This document shows, piece by piece, positions 1 through 8,326 of a stretch of 64,000 nucleotides of DNA. The stretch's first letter is position 1. Every line of letters starts with the position of its first letter. The DNA comes from CAYFNF01 sp964344485. GTDB taxonomy: Bacteria > Patescibacteriota > Patescibacteriia > UBA9570 > XYC2-FULL-38-9. The notes beneath the pieces were generated by a model. It did no database searches, was not told the origin of the DNA, and saw only the letters and a list, made by a program, of their open reading frames with translations. The stretch covers positions 1 through 64,000 of the forward strand of contig CAYFNF010000004.1 of assembly GCA_964344485.1 (NCBI GenBank), read 5' to 3'. Both the position numbers and the translations under genes were made by a program.

Positions 1-197
1 CCCGGGTGGATCGACGCGTCGGAGTCGTCACAGTCCTCGAGCGTGTCGTACCCGTCGCGGTCCGAGTCCGGGAACACGATGTCGCCGGTGTCGTCCTTGG
101 GTCCGTCGATCGAAGCCGTGGCCGGTCCGCAGCCCGTGCCGAGGGTCGGCAGGGACAGGCCCAGTGTCAGGGCCAGTGGAAGCAGGAACCTTCTCAT
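1..197 (-). CDS. Partial lipoprotein with Asp-rich (MopE-like) motif, GC-rich unit
   Basis: The 3' end runs off the window. The first residues, MRRFLLPLALTLGLSLPTLG, followed by TGCG, form a signal peptide with a lipobox-type cysteine, so the product is probably a lipoprotein. Downstream, DGYDTLEDCDDSDASIHPG resembles the Asp-rich calcium or metal-binding repeats (MopE / thrombospondin type 3 style) common in Myxococcota surface proteins. The ATG at 197 is chosen because GGAGGA lies 8 bases upstream. Almost every third codon position is G or C, unlike the backbone genes. It is transcribed from a TTGACA promoter at 434-462 that contains a TrmB-type box, giving a leader of about 230 nt. The function of the missing part is unknown. 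Confidence 0.7.
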   Translation of the reverse strand, partial: MRRFLLPLALTLGLSLPTLGTGCGPATASIDGPKDDTGDIVFPDSDRDGYDTLEDCDDSDASIHP

Positions 198-433
198 CTC
201 TCTCGTCCTCCAGAAGTACGCTTGGGTAAGCGCCATTCTCATGTGTTGACGTTGGTCCATCGAAGGAGAGAACTCAAAACAGCGTTTTGTCTCTCTCTCC
301 TACGATGGTATCATCACAAAGAAATGATAATCAGCCGCGTAAAAGTAGCATGTATATTAGCAGTAAATTTCTGTGTATAGATATGAAAAATATACACAAA
401 AACCAGAGCAACTTGTTAAAGTGCGAACAAGCT

Positions 434-462
434 ATGCTAGCTTATTTTAGCCTATTTGTCAA
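434..462 (-). promoter_or_regulatory. Promoter with TrmB-type box in the spacer
   Basis: On the minus strand TTGACA (457-462) is followed by 17 bases and TAGCAT (434-439). The spacer contains GGCTAAAATAAGC (plus-strand 440-452), nearly identical to the perfect palindrome ahead of the TrmB regulator gene at 29506-29523. The placement suggests a repressor site between -35 and -10. Confidence 0.6.
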
Positions 463-521
463 GGCAAAGTTACACATTCCTTGCTCTTTTTAGAGCTTTT
501 ATTACCGTTGTTTTACCACTC

Positions 522-550
522 TTTGCCGCGTAAATAAAACGTGTTATACT
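522..550 (+). promoter_or_regulatory. metK promoter with extended -10
   Basis: TTTGCC, 17 bases, TATACT, with TG one base upstream of the -10 (TGTTATACT). It lies directly ahead of the GC-rich metK leader. Confidence 0.6.
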
Positions 551-752
551 GTCGTCTCCGGTGGATGACTCCTGGCCGGAACAGCGTTGACCTGCTGCAG
601 AGCGGGTTGACTACAGGAGCCTTTTCCCGGAAAACATACAACCCAAGAACGCGCGTGAAAACGCACGTATCGCCCCCGTCGTGTCTGGACTGAGTCCAGC
701 ACAACAACTCTTTGCGTTGGAAAGGCGCAACAACTGGAGGTTCGAAAGAACG
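551..752 (+). other. Structured 5' leader of metK
   Basis: About 195 nt separate the predicted start of transcription from the metK ATG. The first part can pair CTCCTG with CAGGAG around a loop of roughly 40 nt that itself holds CAGC/GCTG pairing, and AACGCGCGTGAAAACGCACGT can form a small hairpin. I could not match it to SAM-I, SAM-II or SAH riboswitch consensus sequences, so a regulatory role is only a possibility. Confidence 0.35.
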
Positions 753-1823
753 ATGCTTTTTTCTGCTGCAACTGGAGCTGCCGAGCTCGTCGGAGCCGGC
801 CACCCGGACAAGGTCTGTGACGCGTGCGCAGACGCTCTTCTGGACGCCATGCTGGCCCAAGACCCCGGATCCCGTGTCGCGCTGGAGATGCTCGGCAAGG
901 ACGACGCGCTCGTGGTCAGCGGCGAGGTCACGACCATGGCCGACATCGACGTCTCGATGGTCGTCAACCGCGTGATCGCGGACATCGGCTACCCCGACCC
1001 GATCCAGGTCATCAACCACATCAAGGCGCAGAGCCCGGACATCTCGCAGGGCGTGGACACCGGTGGCGCCGGTGACCAAGGCGGCATGTGGGGGTTCTTC
1101 ACCTCCGCGACCACGTCTGGCCTTCACCCGGCGATGCAGATCGCCCGCAAGCTGCGCGATGCCCTGACCGCCCCCGTGCTCCGCTCGGAGCTGCCGTGGC
1201 TCGGCCCGGACGTCAAGGTCCAGATCGTCCTGGACAAGAGCCTGGTCACCAGCGCGGTCATCGCGGCCATGCACTCCGCGGACGTGGACATCGAGACGGT
1301 GCGCGCGGCGCTGACCGAACGTGCGATCGCCCCGGTCCTCGGGGACATCCCGGAACACCTCGTGATCAACGGCACCGGCCGGTTCACCATCGGCGGCTTC
1401 CTGGCGGACGCCGGGGTCATCGGCCGCAAGATCGTGGTGGACCAGGGCGGGTACCCCCAGCCGGTCGGAGGTGGAGCGTTCTCGGGCAAGGACCCGAGCA
1501 AGGTCGACCGCAGCGGCGCGTACATGGCGCACCACGTGGCCAAGTGGCTGGTCCGGAACGGGCACGTGCCCGCGGCCAAGGTCTTCGTCTGCTACGCCAT
1601 CGGCATGGCCGAGCCCTGTGCGGTCTGGGTCTACACCCAGGACTCCAACCCCGAGCCCGACTGCCGGCTCTCGCGCCTGGTCACCGAGACCTTCGACTGG
1701 CGGCCCCCCGCCATCATCGAGCGCTTCGGCCTGACCGCCCCGGACGGCTGGACCTACGAGGAGAGCGCCCGCATCGGAGCGTTCGGCTACAACCGCTTCC
1801 CCTGGGAACGCGTCGACGCGTAG
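753..1823 (+). CDS. metK: S-adenosylmethionine synthetase, divergent, GC-rich unit
   Basis: The product, 356 residues, would make S-adenosylmethionine from ATP and methionine. The family motifs are present: GHPDK (residues 16-20), GAGDQG (105-110), GRKIVVD (224-230), GGGAFSGKDPSKVDRS (about 239-254) and a C-terminal FPWE. It is shorter than the usual 380-400 residues. The segment after GRKIVVD reads QGGYPQPV instead of the usual TYGG stretch, so it is a divergent member. The start at 753 is supported by CTGGAGG about 12 bases upstream. Codon use is strongly GC-biased. It sits alone with its own promoter and terminator, converging on proS. A bona fide MetK activity is likely but not assured. 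Confidence 0.88.
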   Translation: MLFSAATGAAELVGAGHPDKVCDACADALLDAMLAQDPGSRVALEMLGKDDALVVSGEVTTMADIDVSMVVNRVIADIGYPDPIQVINHIKAQSPDISQGVDTGGAGDQGGMWGFFTSATTSGLHPAMQIARKLRDALTAPVLRSELPWLGPDVKVQIVLDKSLVTSAVIAAMHSADVDIETVRAALTERAIAPVLGDIPEHLVINGTGRFTIGGFLADAGVIGRKIVVDQGGYPQPVGGGAFSGKDPSKVDRSGAYMAHHVAKWLVRNGHVPAAKVFVCYAIGMAEPCAVWVYTQDSNPEPDCRLSRLVTETFDWRPPAIIERFGLTAPDGWTYEESARIGAFGYNRFPWERVDA

Positions 1824-1894
1824 CCTGGAGCAGCTCGCTCCGTGTCCCTTTCGGCCAACGATACAAAACCCGCGCATGATCTTGCGCGCATCGT

Positions 1895-1926
1895 GAACAC
1901 ACCGTCTGGCCAACGGTTCTTTTTTT
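1895..1926 (+). terminator. metK terminator
   Basis: Stem ACCGT (1901-1905) with ACGGT (1913-1917), possibly extended by GAAC/GTTC, followed by seven Ts. Confidence 0.65.
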
Positions 1927-1933
1927 ATATACC

Positions 1934-1959
1934 AAAAAAGCGGGCGCTACCGCCCGCTC
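1934..1959 (-). terminator. proS terminator
   Basis: Stem GCGGGCG (1940-1946) with CGCCCGC (1951-1957). On the minus strand it is followed by TTTTTT. Confidence 0.8.
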
Positions 1960-1971
1960 ATAAGTACTACG

Positions 1972-3213
1972 TTAGCTAAACTTCTTTAATAACGCAGCTT
2001 CATCAAGCATCTCAACGTCTTCCTTTGTTCTCTCTTTAAATTCAATCTGGTTCTTTTCTAGCGTCTTTTCTGATATCACCACACGATACGGAATACCAAT
2101 AAGGTCATTGTCTGCAAACTTCTCGCCTGGAGAAGTGTCTCTATCATCCATCATCACTTCTACACCTTGCTCGAGCAGTGTACTGTACAGCTTTTCTGCT
2201 GCTTTCATTGGTGCGTCGCTCTTGCCGACTGGAATAATATTCACCGCATACGGAGCAACTTCTTCTGGCCACACTAATCCATTGTCATCACTCAACACCT
2301 CTGCAACTGTTCCCATCAATCTACTAGTTCCGATGCCGTAGCACCCCATAATGATCGGCTGTGTTTTACCGTCTTCGTCAGTGTATGTGTATCCAAATGC
2401 CTCAGTGTATTTGGTGCCTAATGGGAAAATATTACCAACTTCCGTGGTTGCTTCTTTAGTAAAATCAGTTGCGCCACACTCCATACACTTCATTCCGTCA
2501 GTATAGATCTCAGCGTTATGGCCCACACCACACTTCTTACAGATATACACTGTATCCTCGCCCCATTCATTAATAGTCTGGAACTCATGTGTCATCTTGT
2601 CTGTAAATGCACCGCCTGGCGCAAAGGTCTTATGAGTAATATCACCAAGACCCACGCGTTCAAACACGCGCATATACGCTGCAATCGACTCAGTATAGTA
2701 CTCTTCAAAATCCTCTTCGCTGGTATGAAAAGAATAGAGATCTTTCATGCGGAACTCTCTCCCACGCAACAAGCCGGACTTTGCTCGTGCTTCATTCCGA
2801 AACTTAGTCTGAATCTGATAGATCGCAAACGGAAAGTCTTTATACGACTGAATGTGTTTTGCAGCGATTGGTGTCACCACCTCTTCGTGCGTTGGATTCA
2901 AGCCGTACTCTTTGTCTCCTGATGCCGGCACTTTAAAGAGCGCATCAAACCCCTTCCATCGGTCTGTGGTCTCCCAAATCTGTTTAGAAGACAAAGAAGA
3001 CATCAATATCTCTTGGCCGTCAATGAGATCCATCTCTTGGCGCACGATGTTTTCAATATTATTAAGTACGCGAAGCCCTAATGGAAGATAGGAGTACACG
3101 CCTGCCATCTCTTGGTTAATAAATCCTGCTTGGATCAGCAGTTTTGCATTCACGCTGTCCGCGTCTTTAGCAATGGTTTTGCTAGTTTTTGTAAAAAGTT
3201 GTGCTCGTTTCAT
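1972..3213 (-). CDS. proS: Prolyl-tRNA synthetase, short form
   Basis: Charges tRNA-Pro in the cytoplasm; class II synthetase of 413 residues. The N-terminus (LLIQAGFINQEMAGVYSYLPLG), the TXE-type loop NPTHEEVVT, class II motif 2 around FRNEARAKSGLLRGREF and motif 3 GCYGIGTSRLMG are all visible. Bacterial ProS is usually about 570 residues because an editing domain is inserted between motifs 2 and 3. Here the two are only about 150 residues apart, with four cysteines in a zinc-ribbon-like CKKCG...CMEC segment, so editing in cis is probably absent. The ATG at 3213 is preferred over 3219 because the -10 at 3222-3227 would put transcription start at about 3215, making the mRNA effectively leaderless. 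Confidence 0.93.
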   Translation of the reverse strand: MKRAQLFTKTSKTIAKDADSVNAKLLIQAGFINQEMAGVYSYLPLGLRVLNNIENIVRQEMDLIDGQEILMSSLSSKQIWETTDRWKGFDALFKVPASGDKEYGLNPTHEEVVTPIAAKHIQSYKDFPFAIYQIQTKFRNEARAKSGLLRGREFRMKDLYSFHTSEEDFEEYYTESIAAYMRVFERVGLGDITHKTFAPGGAFTDKMTHEFQTINEWGEDTVYICKKCGVGHNAEIYTDGMKCMECGATDFTKEATTEVGNIFPLGTKYTEAFGYTYTDEDGKTQPIIMGCYGIGTSRLMGTVAEVLSDDNGLVWPEEVAPYAVNIIPVGKSDAPMKAAEKLYSTLLEQGVEVMMDDRDTSPGEKFADNDLIGIPYRVVISEKTLEKNQIEFKERTKEDVEMLDEAALLKKFS

Positions 3214-3221
3214 ATGCATGC

Positions 3222-3250
3222 ATCATACTGGTGATTCTGCTTTTTTTCAA
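3222..3250 (-). promoter_or_regulatory. proS promoter (leaderless)
   Basis: Minus strand TTGAAA, 17 bases, TATGAT. Predicted transcription start lies about two bases ahead of the ATG at 3213. Confidence 0.6.
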
Positions 3251-3306
3251 GCCGGCGCATCTAGGTTATTGTGTCTCGCGCGTGCTCCGGCAGAACTATT
3301 CAAGGT

Positions 3307-3332
3307 AAAAAAAATCGTAGGATGTTCCTACG
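3307..3332 (-). terminator. Terminator of the 3328-3852 gene
   Basis: Stem CGTAGG with CCTACG followed by eight Ts on the minus strand. The gene's stop codon TAG (3328-3330) lies inside the stem. Confidence 0.8.
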
Positions 3333-3852
3333 CCTCCGTGGATGCCGGATCCAGCGTGTCGTCGCCCTGCCTCCGGGGCTCGAGGCCGACATGATCGGCC
3401 AGGAGTCGGAAGAAGCTGAGCGGGCACATGCGCTCGACCAGGTCGTCCGGGGTCAACTCCGTGGCGTGGCCGTAGAGCCAGCCCACGATCTCACCGTGGA
3501 TCCCCTCGGGGTCGGTGGCCCGGATGCTCATGTCGGCGCAGCGTCTGGCCGACACCCAGAACGCCATGCGGTTCACCCACCGGGCCTGACTGCTCTCGGC
3601 TCTGTCCGGCACCAGCTCCTGCTCGTGGTAGCGCCGGTGCACCAGGTGCAGACAGAACTCCGCGCATGCACGCTGCAGGCTCTGGAAGCCGGGGTCACAC
3701 CGTGCGGGCTCGTCCATGGCGCTGCGGCTCTGCAGTCCGTTGCCGGAACGAAGCACCAGGCGCAGGAACAGGTGGAAGGCCGGATCCGTGATGTCCTGAG
3801 GCCCGAACTCACGCAGCGTGGTTGCCGCGTGCTCCATGTCGATGGTTTCCAA
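3328..3852 (-). CDS. Hypothetical protein, GC-rich unit
   Basis: I do not recognise a family. The product is about 174 residues, soluble, with no signal peptide or membrane segment, and looks mostly helical (runs such as FHLFLRLVLRSGNG and LQRACAEFCLHLVH). A TTG at 3852 is preferred as start because GGAGG lies 6 bases upstream; the first ATG in frame (3837) would give 169 residues. Codon use is GC-rich. It forms a single-gene unit with promoter at 3897-3925 and a terminator that overlaps the stop codon. It lies between proS and a lytic transglycosylase gene, both read in the same direction. Confidence 0.65.
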   Translation of the reverse strand: METIDMEHAATTLREFGPQDITDPAFHLFLRLVLRSGNGLQSRSAMDEPARCDPGFQSLQRACAEFCLHLVHRRYHEQELVPDRAESSQARWVNRMAFWVSARRCADMSIRATDPEGIHGEIVGWLYGHATELTPDDLVERMCPLSFFRLLADHVGLEPRRQGDDTLDPASTEA

Positions 3853-3896
3853 CAAGCACCTCCGTTCGCTGTGGAATCAATCTTCAGGATTCGCAC

Positions 3897-3925
3897 AACG
3901 TAGCACGATAGTGAAAAAAAATCAA
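3897..3925 (-). promoter_or_regulatory. Promoter of the 3328-3852 gene
   Basis: Minus strand TTGATT (3920-3925), 17 bases, TACGTT (3897-3902). Confidence 0.55.
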
Positions 3926-3957
3926 CCCTATCGCGGACGCTATCATATGTAATTCTA

Positions 3958-4012
3958 ATAAAAACAAACTGAGCCTGCCTCACCACCGTCGGAGACGGGG
4001 CAGGGCAGGCTC
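3958..4012 (-). terminator. Terminator of lytic transglycosylase gene
   Basis: Nine-base stem GAGCCTGCC (3971-3979) with GGCAGGCTC (4004-4012); the minus strand continues into a T-rich run. Confidence 0.8.
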
Positions 4013-4093
4013 GGAGCCTTGTTCGTGCGCTGTGCTGGCGCAGTGTGCGTGTGCCGATTGTCGGCCGGACATCAGCGCACGAAGCGCATCAGG

Positions 4094-4882
4094 TCAGCGA
4101 CGAGCCGGGTCGTAGAGCGAACCCGACGTGGGGCGCAGGTTCTCGGTCCCGGGGTAGGGATCCTGCTCCAGGTAGTACTCGTACCAGGACAGGACCGCGG
4201 GCACGTAGCCGCGCGTCTCCTGGAACCCGGGCAGCGAGAAGGTACCATCGCCGTTGTCCCGGATGTTGTGGGGACCGCCGTTGTACGCACCCAGGCCGAT
4301 GAACACCGACCCGAAGCGTCTGACCTGCTTCTTGATGTACCGGGTGCCGCCGTCCACGTTGGAATCGGGCACGAGCCGCTCGTCGCGGGCCGTGTTGTAG
4401 GCACCCTCGGGCACCGACAGTCCCAGTCCACGACCGGTCGCGGGCATGAGCTGCATCAGACCCAGGGCCCCGGCGTGCGACAGCGCGCGCGGGTTCATCC
4501 CGGATTCGACCCGGATGATGGCCTTGATCAGCTCGAACGGCACGCCGTGCTCGATGGCCTTGCGCGCGATCAGGTCGTTCCACATGTCGTGGCGCGTGGG
4601 GAAGTCGTACTCCCCGACCGCGATCTTGAAGGTGATGTCCTCACCCGAGACCGCGTCCGTGCGCTCGACCGTGATGTACGTGACCGTGATCTCGCCCTCG
4701 GACGGGCTCTCGGAGATCACCAGTGCACCGCTCTCGCTGCGGCTCCAGTAGACCTCGGCGGAATCGTCATCATCGCCGTTGTCTCCCGGATCCTGCGCTC
4801 GAGCCATGACCGGCGCGCACACGACTGCTGCGATCAGCATTGCGTTCACGAACAGGCTGAGAAGCTTTGCGGTTCTCCGCAT
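4094..4882 (-). CDS. Exported lytic transglycosylase (SLT domain), GC-rich unit
   Basis: A 262-residue exported muramidase-like enzyme expected to cleave peptidoglycan glycan strands. Residues 1-29 are a signal peptide ending VMARAQ. Residues about 30-105 are an Asp/Ser-rich N-terminal part resembling the small domain that precedes SLT domains in some Gram-negative enzymes. Residues about 108-225 are the SLT domain, with catalytic Glu126 in IIRVESGMNP, the GLMQLMPAT motif, and GAYNGGP. The ATG at 4882 has AAGGAG 9 bases upstream. Codon use is strongly GC-biased. It has its own TTGACA promoter and terminator. A second exported SLT enzyme of similar style is at 19293-19925. Confidence 0.88.
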   Translation of the reverse strand: MRRTAKLLSLFVNAMLIAAVVCAPVMARAQDPGDNGDDDDSAEVYWSRSESGALVISESPSEGEITVTYITVERTDAVSGEDITFKIAVGEYDFPTRHDMWNDLIARKAIEHGVPFELIKAIIRVESGMNPRALSHAGALGLMQLMPATGRGLGLSVPEGAYNTARDERLVPDSNVDGGTRYIKKQVRRFGSVFIGLGAYNGGPHNIRDNGDGTFSLPGFQETRGYVPAVLSWYEYYLEQDPYPGTENLRPTSGSLYDPARR

Positions 4883-4999
4883 TGTCTCACTCCTTTGGAA
4901 GATACCAAAACTTCACCAGCCGGTTGCTGGATTTGAAGGGCTTCACCGCCTTAAGCAGGGCCGTCATTTCTGACGATCCATACAAAACGATGACCGAAC

Positions 5000-5028
5000 A
5001 GTGTACTACAAAAAATCGGTTTTGTCAA
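5000..5028 (-). promoter_or_regulatory. Promoter of lytic transglycosylase gene
   Basis: Minus strand TTGACA (5023-5028), 17 bases, TACACT (5000-5005). The spacer carries CGATTTTTTGT (5008-5018), found at the same distance from the -35 in the promoter at 10496-10523. Confidence 0.7.
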
Positions 5029-5066
5029 TAGTAATAGTGTAAAACCGCCCATTTTCCAGCACCTTC

Positions 5067-5095
5067 TTGATGTATTTTTCAGAACACGATACAGT
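5067..5095 (+). promoter_or_regulatory. Promoter of HAD phosphatase gene
   Basis: TTGATG, 17 bases, TACAGT. The ATG at 5105 is nine bases past the -10, so the leader is about three bases. Confidence 0.55.
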
Positions 5096-5104
5096 ACAGC
5101 CACT

Positions 5105-5893
5105 ATGGCACGTGCAACATCTTTACAAGACTGTGAAGCAATCCTCATTGATATCGGGGGAACGCTTCGTCGTGGCCAAAATCCAATTGACGGAGCAACA
5201 GATTTTATCAAAATCCTTCGACGAAAAAATGTTCCTCACTACTGCCTAACTAACACCACTACCGTCTCTCGGGAAACGCTTGCGGACGAACTGCATTCGC
5301 TGCGTTTCAAAATTTCTGCTGAACAGCTACTCACTGCAAACATGTCAGCTATTGCGTACTTACAGCGCAACAATATCACCTCTGCGTACATTGTCGGTAC
5401 TGAAAACCAAAAGCAAGAATTTGAAGAGCACGGAATTGCAGTCACTGACACTAACGCGCAAGCAGTAATCGCATCCCTAGACTATGACTTGTCATATGAA
5501 ACTCTCGCAACAGCTAGCAGGCTCATCCGACAAGGAGCGGTCTATCTCGCAACCAACGACGACCCAAACCTAGTATCGCATGACGGCCTCCGTCCAGACG
5601 CTGGAGCAACGGTCGCGTTTTTGAACGAAACCACAGAACAAGAACCGATCATCACCGGTAAACCGTATTCACAGATAATGGAGTTAGCATTAGAACAGAT
5701 TGGAGCACCAGCCGCTTCCATGGCAATTATCGGTGATCAACTCGGTATAGACATGAAGCTCGCTGAAGAGTACGGCATGGTCTCGGTATTAGTGCTGTCA
5801 GGACAAACTGAGCGTGACCATCTCACTGATGCTGCGTATCAACCAGATTATATAGTAGAATCTGTAGAGAACTTGATACCGCTTTTTAAATAA
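5105..5893 (+). CDS. HAD-superfamily phosphatase, class IIA (NagD/LHPP-like)
   Basis: A cytoplasmic phosphatase-like protein of 262 residues. Motif I reads LIDIGGTL: the nucleophile Asp is kept, but the usual second Asp (DxD) is Gly, a change shared in kind with the LHPP group, where it is Ser. Motif II is probably the LTNTT stretch, motif III the Lys of ITGKPYSQI, and motif IV GDQLGIDM. The C2-type cap lies between about residues 90 and 180. The gene is followed 12 bases later by another HAD gene and is probably cotranscribed with it. Substrate unknown; the altered motif I makes activity uncertain. Confidence 0.8.
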   Translation: MARATSLQDCEAILIDIGGTLRRGQNPIDGATDFIKILRRKNVPHYCLTNTTTVSRETLADELHSLRFKISAEQLLTANMSAIAYLQRNNITSAYIVGTENQKQEFEEHGIAVTDTNAQAVIASLDYDLSYETLATASRLIRQGAVYLATNDDPNLVSHDGLRPDAGATVAFLNETTEQEPIITGKPYSQIMELALEQIGAPAASMAIIGDQLGIDMKLAEEYGMVSVLVLSGQTERDHLTDAAYQPDYIVESVENLIPLFK

Positions 5894-5904
5894 ATCGCGC
5901 ATTC

Positions 5905-6552
5905 ATGTCGCAACAAAAACACACTGCAGCAATATTCGACCTCGATGGTGTTATTATCGACTCCATGCCGCAGCACCACACTGCATGGCAGCAAGCAGCG
6001 GAGTTTGCTGAAGTCCCATTCGTCGAAGAAGTATTCGAACAGACATTTGGAATGCGCAATGATGAAATTATTCCTACGCTGTTTGGTATTGATGAGCCGG
6101 CTCGCATCCAACAAATCGCTGACTATAAAGAACAGCAATATCGTGACGCAATCCAACATGCTGCAAAAGCAATTCCTGGTTTCTACGAATTTATCCAGTC
6201 ACTGCAACAGCAAGGAATAAAAACCGCAATCGCAACTTCAGCCGGAAAAGAGAATGTGGACATGGCAGTCAATACACTAGAGCTCTCTCCGCTGTTTTCA
6301 GATATTGTTCGCGGCGATGAAGTGGAGCGAGGAAAACCAGCGCCAGACATCTTTCTTGAAGCAGCGCGCCGTTTACAAACCACCGCACACCAGTGTGCAG
6401 TATTCGAAGATGCAATCGCTGGTGTCCAAGCAGCAAACGCAGCAGGTATGACTTCTGTGGCGCTTTCCACTACCCATCCAGCAAGTCAACTGGCAATGGC
6501 GCATATGGTCGTGCAGAATTTCTCTGATCCAGCTCTTCATCAATTATTCTAA
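5905..6552 (+). CDS. HAD-superfamily hydrolase, beta-phosphoglucomutase-like
   Basis: A 215-residue cytoplasmic enzyme of HAD subfamily IA. Motif I is FDLDGVIIDS (DxD intact), with a helical cap at about residues 20-90. Motif II is ATSAGKENVD, motif III KPAPDIF, motif IV VFEDAIAGVQAANAAGM. These fit sugar-phosphate mutases or phosphatases such as beta-phosphoglucomutase; the precise substrate cannot be read from the sequence. It starts 12 bases after the preceding HAD gene. Confidence 0.85.
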   Translation: MSQQKHTAAIFDLDGVIIDSMPQHHTAWQQAAEFAEVPFVEEVFEQTFGMRNDEIIPTLFGIDEPARIQQIADYKEQQYRDAIQHAAKAIPGFYEFIQSLQQQGIKTAIATSAGKENVDMAVNTLELSPLFSDIVRGDEVERGKPAPDIFLEAARRLQTTAHQCAVFEDAIAGVQAANAAGMTSVALSTTHPASQLAMAHMVVQNFSDPALHQLF

Positions 6553-6562
6553 CTAGGAGGCA

Positions 6563-8298
6563 ATGAATATAAATTACAGACCCATTACGCTCCTACTGGT
6601 ATCGATCTTTATATTTCCACTACTGGTAGTCGCCGCGGCTTGGCCTGCTGATGAAAGCGGTACGGTAACAGCCAATGGAGACGGAGGCAGTCTCGGAAAT
6701 ACCGAATTCAAAGTAAGTGGAGCGCTCTGGCACACAACAGCGGAGAGGTTTTTTGTAGTGAACGACAACGGTGGTCTCGCCTCCATGGACAGCGACGGTA
6801 GTGATGTCACGCATTGGTCGTTATCTGGTGACTTGGAAGGGGTTACAGTTGCGGACCCGTCTTCGAACTTTCTGTATCTTGGTGTAGAAAGTCCGGATTC
6901 CATCAAGGAATTCAATACCAGTACTGGTGAATTTACAGCTCGCAACTGGAACCTTACTGCAGTGATGGCGAGCGCCAACCCTAACCAAGGTCTAGAATCC
7001 TTAACATATGTACCGAATAACCACCACCCATACGATGACAGCGACTTTGGTNNNNNNNNNNAGACGGTAAGATATACATTGTTGATCTACACGACGATGG
7101 AACGAACTACACTTATATAGACACACTGACACCGATCGTAGGGCAGTCCGACATCTCTGGATTGCATTACTCGAAAGAAGATGGTGTGCTGCGTGCAGTA
7201 TTTGACAGCGCAAACGAATTAGTGGAGATGAATACGAGCGGTACAGTGGCTGCGCGCTATGACTTGCCAGGCAATGACCAGGAGGGCGTTACCATGACCC
7301 TTGATTGTGATAACGATCTCGCAACCGTAACAGTGGCTCAAGATGAAAATAGCAATCCACAAGTACTGACGTACAGTAACTACCCGGTCAACTGTGACAC
7401 TGACAGCGACGGCCTCACATACCAAGAAGAAATAGACACTTATAGTACAGATCCAACTGATGCTGATTCAGATGATGATAGTTATAACGATGGTGATGAA
7501 GTAAATACTCACGGCACAGACCCTAATGATATAAATGACTTCCCTGCTCCTCCAGAAGAAGAGGAGGAGGAAGAGGAAGGTGAGGAAGAAAGTGAAGAGG
7601 AAGAGGAAGAAGAGGGTGGTGATGATGAGTCTCCGCCAGAAGAAGAGGAGGAGGAAGAGGACAGCCCTGAAACTCCAGACGAAGGCGACGATGAGGGTGA
7701 CGGAGGTGATGACACCCCGGAGTCGCCGGACGAAGGTGAAGAGGGAGACGATGAAGAAGGTGAAGAGGAAGAGGAAGAAGAAAGTGACGAAGGCGACGAT
7801 GAGGACTCCACTGTAGAGACAGTTGAAGAAAACGATGACGGGGAGCTGGTCATCCACTACTCAGACGACACTACGGATACACTCAAGCCTTTTACCAAAG
7901 AGTACATCGCTAAAATTGCCAGTGATAACTCCCGCGTAGTGGTCACGGACGGTAAAAGAATTAAGGTCTATGAAGACGGTGTAAAGATTCTTACTAAGAA
8001 GATCCGCAACAAGCACCCGCGACTATTTAAGTTTAAAATCACCACGTTTGCTAACAGGTCTGCTGAACAACTGCTGCTCGTGAGTTCGCGCGGAAATAAA
8101 GGATATATTACTACTGCGCATTTAACGAGCAAGAACAAAATAAAGAAAATCGCCAAGAAAAAAATCACCTTTCAAAAAAAGCCTTCTACAATCAGATTAA
8201 AAGTCGCGCCAAAGCTGCCTGGTCTACAAGTGAAATTCAAGAAACGCTGGCTGAAATGGCGGATTAAGAAAAAGACCGGTGCGCTTATCAAGCAATAA
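6563..8298 (+). CDS. Secreted protein with acidic low-complexity and basic C-terminal domain (assembly gap inside)
   Basis: The gene is interrupted by ten Ns at 7052-7061. The upstream part (from ATG 6563, with AGGAGG 3 bases upstream) and the downstream part (open from 7063) read as one protein in two frames, so the gap length is not real. Residues 1-28 are a signal peptide. The N-terminal half, with ...FFVVNDNGGLASMD... and GVTVADPSSNFLYLGVES, resembles SdiA-regulated / phytase-like beta-propellers. It is followed by thrombospondin type 3 style repeats (DTDSDGLTYQEEIDTYSTDP, DADSDDDSYNDGDEV), then a roughly 90-residue Glu/Asp-rich tract, then a Lys-rich C-terminal domain. Probably a calcium-binding cell-surface protein; role unknown. 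Confidence 0.8.
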
Positions 8299-8326
8299 AC
8301 ACTAAGCTCTTCCACCAACCATTCTT

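Larger units (their letters stand above)
198..752. promoter_or_regulatory. Divergent intergenic region between lipoprotein and metK
   Basis: This 555-base stretch has no convincing gene of its own. It holds the AT-rich leader of the lipoprotein gene (about 198-427), that gene's promoter (434-462), the metK promoter (522-550) and the metK leader (551-752). Short reading frames inside it lack ribosome binding sites and recognisable sequence. Confidence 0.6.

Noticed and set aside
551..752. SAM-I, SAM-II or SAH riboswitch ahead of metK
   Set aside because: The conserved core sequences of these classes are not present by eye; recorded only as a structured leader.
513..1913. Long minus-strand frame across metK
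   Set aside because: Typical antisense frame of a high-GC gene; metK on the plus strand has clear family motifs and a promoter.
3271..3903. Plus-strand reading frame of 210 codons
   Set aside because: Antisense shadow of the GC-rich gene at 3328-3852; crosses its terminator and promoter and has no recognisable sequence.
7509..7853. Ser-rich reading frame on the minus strand
   Set aside because: It is the antisense shadow of the Glu-rich tract of the 6563-8298 gene, with no ribosome binding site.
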